Assembly (NCBI RefSeq): GCF_013403565.1
Contig: NZ_CP058627.1
Location: forward strand, 1,302,001-1,366,000
DNA: 64,000 nt
Source: Chitinibacter bivalviorum
Lineage (GTDB): Bacteria > Pseudomonadota > Gammaproteobacteria > Burkholderiales > Chitinibacteraceae
Direction of reading: 5' to 3'
A program made the position numbers and the translations under genes. This document shows, piece by piece, positions 60,350 to 64,000 of the stretch (the stretch's first letter is position 1; the number at the start of each line of letters is the position of its first letter). The notes under the pieces were generated by a model. The model searched no databases, had not been told where the DNA came from, and saw nothing but the letters and a program-made list of their open reading frames with translations.

Positions 60350-61153
60350 ATGTCTGACATCCTGAAAAAAATCTGGGCGACGAAGTATGAAGAAGTCGCT
60401 GCAGCCAAAAAACTGATCCCGCTCGCCGAAATTCGCGCACAAGCTGAGGCGAACAAAGACCACCGCGATTTTGTCGGCGCGATTCGCACCAAGCATGCCA
60501 TCAAACAGGCGGCGGTGATTTCCGAGATTAAAAAAGCCAGCCCTTCGAAAGGCGTGATGCGCGATCCGTTTGTACCGGCTGAAATAGCCCCCGATTACGA
60601 AGCCCATGGCGCGGCGTGTTTGTCGGTATTGACCGATGTGCAGTATTTCCAAGGTCATGCGGATTACCTGAAAGCAGCGCGTGCGGCGTGCTCGATTCCC
60701 GCCTTGCGCAAAGACTTTATGGTCGATGAATATCAGTTTTATGAAGCGCGCGCTTGGGGGGCGGATTGCATTTTGCTGATTGCCGCCGAGCTCGATGTGA
60801 AGCAAATGCAGGATTTTGAAGCGATTGCACACGGTCTGGGCATGGGTGTGTTGGTGGAAGTACACAATGCAGAAGAACTCGATGCGGCGCTGCAGCTAAA
60901 AACCCCGCTCTTGGGTGTAAACAACCGCAATCTACGCACCTTTGAAGTCAGCCTGCAAACGACGATTGATTTGCTGCCGCGCATCGTCGCCGATGGCCGC
61001 ATTGCCGTGTGCGAGAGTGGCATTCATACCGCCGCCGATGTGCAATTGATGCGCGATCACAATGTGCACACTTATCTGGTCGGTGAAGCGTTCATGCGCC
61101 AGCCTTCACCAGGCCAGGGTTTGAGTGATTTATTTAAACCTGTGTACGGTTAA
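60350..61153 (+). CDS. trpC: Indole-3-glycerol-phosphate synthase
   Basis: 267 residues, TIM barrel. [66 protein letters not shown] and [11 protein letters not shown] are diagnostic. It is a single-domain enzyme (no TrpF fusion). trpF, trpB and trpA are not in the window. Confidence 0.98.
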   Translation: MSDILKKIWATKYEEVAAAKKLIPLAEIRAQAEANKDHRDFVGAIRTKHAIKQAAVISEIKKASPSKGVMRDPFVPAEIAPDYEAHGAACLSVLTDVQYFQGHADYLKAARAACSIPALRKDFMVDEYQFYEARAWGADCILLIAAELDVKQMQDFEAIAHGLGMGVLVEVHNAEELDAALQLKTPLLGVNNRNLRTFEVSLQTTIDLLPRIVADGRIAVCESGIHTAADVQLMRDHNVHTYLVGEAFMRQPSPGQGLSDLFKPVYG

Positions 61154-61160
61154 TCGAATA

Positions 61161-61190
61161 AGGGCCAGCGCAATGCTGGCCCTTGTTGCA
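61161..61190 (+). terminator. Terminator of the trp operon
   Basis: AGGGCCAGC-GCAAT-GCTGGCCCT is a 9-bp perfect GC-rich stem that begins 8 nt after trpC, followed by TGTTGCATT. The T-tract is poor, so efficiency is uncertain. Confidence 0.75.
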
Positions 61191-61220
61191 TTGCACTAGC
61201 GATCAAGCTATTGACTCTCT

Positions 61221-62561
61221 ATGCTGAAAACATCAAACGATGGAAATTTTGGCATGTTTCGCTGGCTGATCGACAAACTTGCACCGCCCCCAAATCAATC
61301 GCCCCCTCAAGATGCGACAGTTGCAGTAACGGCTGCGCCAAGCAAGCCCGACTACAGCGGTTTATTGCGCCGTCGTGCAATTTATAATCGGCACTGGCAA
61401 ATTGCCGCCTACGCATTAACCTTGCGTGAACTGCCGCATGCCAAACACAGCACTCATGCTTATCGGGATGATGAAGTGCTGCTATGCCAAGTCGAGCGAT
61501 TACTGGCCAATCATGATTTTAAGCACACCGACATTTGGGTTGAGATGGCGTGGTCTAATATCGCGCAATTATTGCTTCATGATTTTTCAAATTTGCCCGT
61601 ATTACGTGTCATCGCGCATGGGAATGTGAATCTAAGCGCTGCCGATCTTATCGAGCTACTGCCCCAAATTAGCCAACGCAATATCATCCTCGGCGCCACG
61701 GCCAAACATTGGCATCAATCGCATCCTACCTTGGGTGAACAGCTAAAAATTGTGGCGCTTTCGATTCAATCACCTGACTTTGCGGTGCTCAGCCAGCAAG
61801 TTGCGATTTGCCGCCAAATTGCACCGCATGCGCAACTTTGGATCAACGATGTCGATAGCCGTGAAGCGGCCGAGGCGTGTTTTCAATTGGGCGCCGATTT
61901 TGTCAGTGGGCAGGTATTTACTTGGCCAGAAGCGCAGCAAATCCATTTTCCGGATAGCTTTATCCGGCTCAATCAAATATTGCAGTTGGTTCGCCAGAAT
62001 GCTGATGCCAAGCTGATTGCGGATGAATTAAAAAGCGACCCGGCCTTAAGTGCTCGCCTGCTTCGCTATGTGAATTCTGCGGCACTGGGTTTATCTCACC
62101 CGATTAGTAATCTGGATCAAGCTATCGTCGTGGTCGGCAATCAACGCCTGTATCGCTGGCTGTCGCTATTGCTATTTTCAAGTAAAGGCGAGCAAGAGCT
62201 GGATGAAACACTGCTTGAGGCCGCACTCAATCGGGCGCGTTTGATGGAGCTGGCAGGGCAAAAGCAGTTTAATCACGTTGAATGCGAGCTACTATTTCTA
62301 ACGGGGTTATTTTCGCTGCTCGATTTTCTATTGCGCGTGCCCCGCGCCCTCTTACTCAAAGAGCTCAACCCTCCAGAGCAAGTCATCAAAACCCTGCTGG
62401 GTGATAGCACGCCATTTACGCCCTACTTTGAGCTGGCACTGAGTAGCGAGCTGGCTGGGCCTTCGATAGATCAATTGGCAGCATGCCAGCTCAGTGCGGG
62501 TGATTTCAACCGCCTGCAAATGGAAGCTACACTGTGGACCTTTTCAGCCCTAGCCACCTAG
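61221..62561 (+). CDS. Degenerate EAL plus HDOD signalling protein (YuxH-like)
   Basis: 446 residues from the first ATG; an ATG at 61254 (MFRWLIDKL) is an alternative start. The N-terminal half (about 55-235) resembles an EAL domain (LLRRRAIYNRHWQIAAYALT, GADFVSGQVFTWPEAQ), but the Glu-Ala-Leu catalytic motif and metal ligands are missing. The C-terminal half (about 245-446) is an HDOD domain (LIADELKSDPALSARLLRYV, LSHPISNLDQAIVVVGNQRL). It probably binds c-di-GMP or only partners, without phosphodiesterase activity. It is the second HDOD protein in this window. Confidence 0.8.
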   Translation: MLKTSNDGNFGMFRWLIDKLAPPPNQSPPQDATVAVTAAPSKPDYSGLLRRRAIYNRHWQIAAYALTLRELPHAKHSTHAYRDDEVLLCQVERLLANHDFKHTDIWVEMAWSNIAQLLLHDFSNLPVLRVIAHGNVNLSAADLIELLPQISQRNIILGATAKHWHQSHPTLGEQLKIVALSIQSPDFAVLSQQVAICRQIAPHAQLWINDVDSREAAEACFQLGADFVSGQVFTWPEAQQIHFPDSFIRLNQILQLVRQNADAKLIADELKSDPALSARLLRYVNSAALGLSHPISNLDQAIVVVGNQRLYRWLSLLLFSSKGEQELDETLLEAALNRARLMELAGQKQFNHVECELLFLTGLFSLLDFLLRVPRALLLKELNPPEQVIKTLLGDSTPFTPYFELALSSELAGPSIDQLAACQLSAGDFNRLQMEATLWTFSALAT

Positions 62562-62562
62562 T

Positions 62563-62599
62563 GCCAATGTATATCCATACAGACTAGATATACATTGGC
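62563..62599. terminator. Perfect 13-bp inverted repeat between convergent genes
   Basis: GCCAATGTATATC (62563-62575) and GATATACATTGGC (62587-62599) pair perfectly around an 11-nt loop. It starts 2 nt after the HDOD-gene stop and ends 16 nt before the stop of the opposing gene. It lacks a T-tract. Its place suggests a shared transcript end. Confidence 0.65.
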
Positions 62600-62614
62600 C
62601 TTAGAAGCGATACC

Positions 62615-63532
62615 CTAGGAATGGCCTCCGCCTTTACCACCTTCTCCACCGCCGCCTTTACCGCCACTTCCGCCGCTACTTCCACCGCCACTTCCGCCAC
62701 TACTTCCGCCACTACTCCCGCCACTACTCCCGCCACTACTCCCGCCACTACTCCCGCCACTACTCCCGCCGCTACTCCCGCCGCTACTCCCGCCGCTACT
62801 CCCGCCGCTACTCCCGCCGCTACTTCCACCGCTACTTCCACCGCTACTTCCACCGCTACTTCCACCGCTACTGCCGCCTTCACCACCTTTACTGTCAGAT
62901 TTTCCTGTGCTTTTGCCAGAATCCTGGCTTTGCTCAGAATGTTCGCTCGCATCGCCTGAGTGATGAGTTTCTACCCCTTCTTGGTGTTTGGCCTCAACAC
63001 CATGCTCTTTTTCCGACTGTTTTTCAGATGAATGATGAGCCAGCCCTTCGATGGAACGATTGGTCGCCCGACTTGCAGATTCGACCTTGCCCAGATTGAG
63101 CCCCAAATCATGCGCGATTTCTCCCCATCCCAAACCTTCGCTACGGCTGCGGGTAATACTCTGGACTGCGGCGGCTAATTGACTGGTCGTTGGATTGCTA
63201 ATGCCTTGTTTTTGCAATAATCCTTGTGCCAAAGCCAAGGTATTGTTGACTCCGCCCCAACCCATGGTTTTTTCCGAGCCTTTGACTTCCACTTTTGCGC
63301 CATCTTTACTCGTTAGTGTGGCAGCAGTGCCGTTGCGCAAGGCCGTCGTCAAAGCTGAAGCATTGTCTTTGGACCCCGCCAATTTGCTGTAGTGATTCGC
63401 CAGTGTGTCATTCACTTGCTTGCTGTCGAGCTGGCCGGCTAAATGATTGGTTTGCTGCGCGCTATCGTCCAAAGCATCGGCCCATGCAGGCGATGCCAGC
63501 ATCAACGATGCGGCAATAATCAGACGTTTCAT
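62615..63532 (-). CDS. Secreted protein with Gly-Ser-Ser-Gly repeat tail, unknown function
   Basis: 305 residues. Signal peptide MKRLIIAASLMLASPAWADA (1-20). The mature N-terminal part (about 21-155) has two tryptophan-containing helical motifs (KTMGWGGVNNTLALAQGLLQ and GLGWGEIAHDLGLNLGKVES). A charged His/Glu/Ser-rich linker (about 156-210) follows. The tail (about 211-305) consists of some 15 copies of GGSS and ends in Gly/Lys. The Gly-rich tail could be flexible or self-associating. The frame has no break through the repeats. I do not recognise the family. Confidence 0.8.
   Translation of the reverse strand: MKRLIIAASLMLASPAWADALDDSAQQTNHLAGQLDSKQVNDTLANHYSKLAGSKDNASALTTALRNGTAATLTSKDGAKVEVKGSEKTMGWGGVNNTLALAQGLLQKQGISNPTTSQLAAAVQSITRSRSEGLGWGEIAHDLGLNLGKVESASRATNRSIEGLAHHSSEKQSEKEHGVEAKHQEGVETHHSGDASEHSEQSQDSGKSTGKSDSKGGEGGSSGGSSGGSSGGSSGGSSGGSSGGSSGGSSGGSSGGSSGGSSGGSSGGSSGGSSGGSSGGSGGGSSGGSGGKGGGGEGGKGGGHS
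62701..62868. repeat. Tandem 12-bp repeat array encoding the GGSS tail
   Basis: Fourteen consecutive 12-bp units in perfect register: one TACTTCCGCCAC, four TACTCCCGCCAC, five TACTCCCGCCGC and four TACTTCCACCGC (plus-strand reading). Identical variants are grouped in blocks, the pattern expected when units are copied to their neighbours. Each unit encodes Gly-Ser-Ser-Gly in some phase on the minus strand. Less regular units flank the array. Confidence 0.95.
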
Positions 63533-63642
63533 GATGGCCTCCTTGTAAGAACATCAAATCCAGTATGAACCGATGCACTTTAAAGCGGCACTTAGCTACG
63601 CTAACTAACTGATTAAAGTTCAATTTCGCTCGATCTTGACTG

Positions 63643-64000
63643 CTAATCTGCAGCTTGCAATAAAATCGTTTGGATTTGGCGCTGCTGCGCAGGATTGATT
63701 TTTAACACATGACTTAAATAGCGTGACATTGTGCCCGCTTGCTTTTTGACTTCATGCAGCGCGGCTTTCAGATAGCGGGCTTGAACACCAAAAATCGCGT
63801 GTAATATTTCTCGATCACCACCCGCCGCGACACAGTGCTCAATTAAAGTTTGGTATTTCTGAATCACCCGCTCATGGCTTAGCATATAGTCGCGCAAAAT
63901 ACGCTCATGCGGCACACCCAAGATACTCAGCAGCAGCACCGTCGCCCAACCGGTGCGATCTTTACCCGCCGTACAGTGATACATAATTGGGTATTGCTCG
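63643..64000 (-). CDS. Tyrosine/dual-specificity phosphatase, 3' part
   Basis: Partial: the frame runs off the window end (the residues before the first Met read EQYPI). The PTP loop HCTAGKDRTG supplies the catalytic Cys and Arg, and this version with Lys-Asp is typical of the Y_phosphatase3/MptpB group. The helical C-terminus (RDYMLSHERVIQKYQTLIEH, AIFGVQARYLKAALHEVKKQ) also fits that group. The substrate may be phosphoproteins or phosphoinositides. About 119 residues are visible. Confidence 0.88.
   Translation of the reverse strand, partial: EQYPIMYHCTAGKDRTGWATVLLLSILGVPHERILRDYMLSHERVIQKYQTLIEHCVAAGGDREILHAIFGVQARYLKAALHEVKKQAGTMSRYLSHVLKINPAQQRQIQTILLQAAD

Noticed and set aside
62584..62952. 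Second minus-strand frame through the repeats (Val-Ala-rich)
   Set aside because: Another shadow of the same repeat, with no signal, start site or conserved part.
62621..62959. Open frame on the plus strand encoding a Thr-Pro-Ala-rich repeat protein opposite the Gly-Ser tail
   Set aside because: It is the antisense shadow of the 12-bp repeat array. The minus-strand frame has a signal peptide and an ordinary N-terminal domain; the plus-strand frame has only the repeat.

Overview
The window is a stretch of chromosome from a Gram-negative betaproteobacterium. The gene order and protein sequences fit the order Neisseriales (Chromobacteriaceae/Chitinibacteraceae-like). The main clues are the conserved runs rpsB-tsf-pyrH-frr-uppS-cdsA-dxr-rseP-bamA-skp-lpxD-fabZ-lpxA-lpxB-rnhB and ndk-rlmN-pilF-rodZ-ispG-hisS-yfgM-bamB-der-hfq-hflX-hflK-hflC-hisZ-purA, a HisZ regulatory subunit, and an outer-membrane lipid A/Bam system. 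The genus is not resolved. I found no rRNA, tRNA, CRISPR array, insertion sequence or prophage.

Layout. 0-2 kb: a two-gene lipoprotein exporter (one permease plus LolD). 2-6.7 kb (minus): an RNA 2'-O-methyltransferase, an HDOD regulator, a membrane-anchored methyltransferase and the MotAB flagellar stator. 6.8-21.2 kb (minus): the translation/lipid/envelope cluster, read from rpsB down to rnhB, with a structured rpsB leader. 21.3-24.4 kb (minus): a four-gene MCE lipid-transport operon whose ATPase subunit lacks a Walker A motif. 24.5-26 kb: trxB and a small orphan gene. 26.2-31.4 kb (plus): hoxFUYHW, a group 3d-type bidirectional NAD-linked [NiFe] hydrogenase with its own protease but no hyp genes in view. 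31.5-34.5 kb: an adaptor/permease/ATPase exporter. 34.5-38.6 kb: an Atm1-type ABC exporter, apaG, rpe, an ArsC-like protein and gph. 38.7-54.1 kb (minus): purA back to ndk, a housekeeping supercluster for GTPases, Hfq, HflKC protease control, isoprenoids, histidyl-tRNA synthetase, pili and cell shape. 54.3-56.5 kb: a SPOR protein and cysS. 56.6-61.2 kb (plus): the trp operon trpE-trpG-trpD-(GFA-family gene)-trpC, preceded by a possible Trp-rich leader peptide. 61.2-64 kb: an EAL-like/HDOD protein, a secreted Gly-Ser repeat protein and the 3' part of a tyrosine phosphatase gene.

How it works together. Much of the window builds the envelope: LpxA/B/D and FabZ feed lipid A, CdsA/UppS/Dxr/IspG feed phospholipid and isoprenoid carriers, BamA/BamB/Skp/RseP/LolCD assemble outer-membrane proteins and lipoproteins, and the MCE operon probably moves lipids. 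The most unusual items are the rpsB leader, whose two long-range pairings interleave as a pseudoknot next to the ribosome-binding site, the trp leader ORF with three Trp codons in 16, the degenerate MCE ATPase, the GFA gene inside the trp operon, and the block-structured 12-bp repeat array coding for a Gly-Ser tail. All product names rest on reading the sequence and on recalled family motifs; no database search was run.
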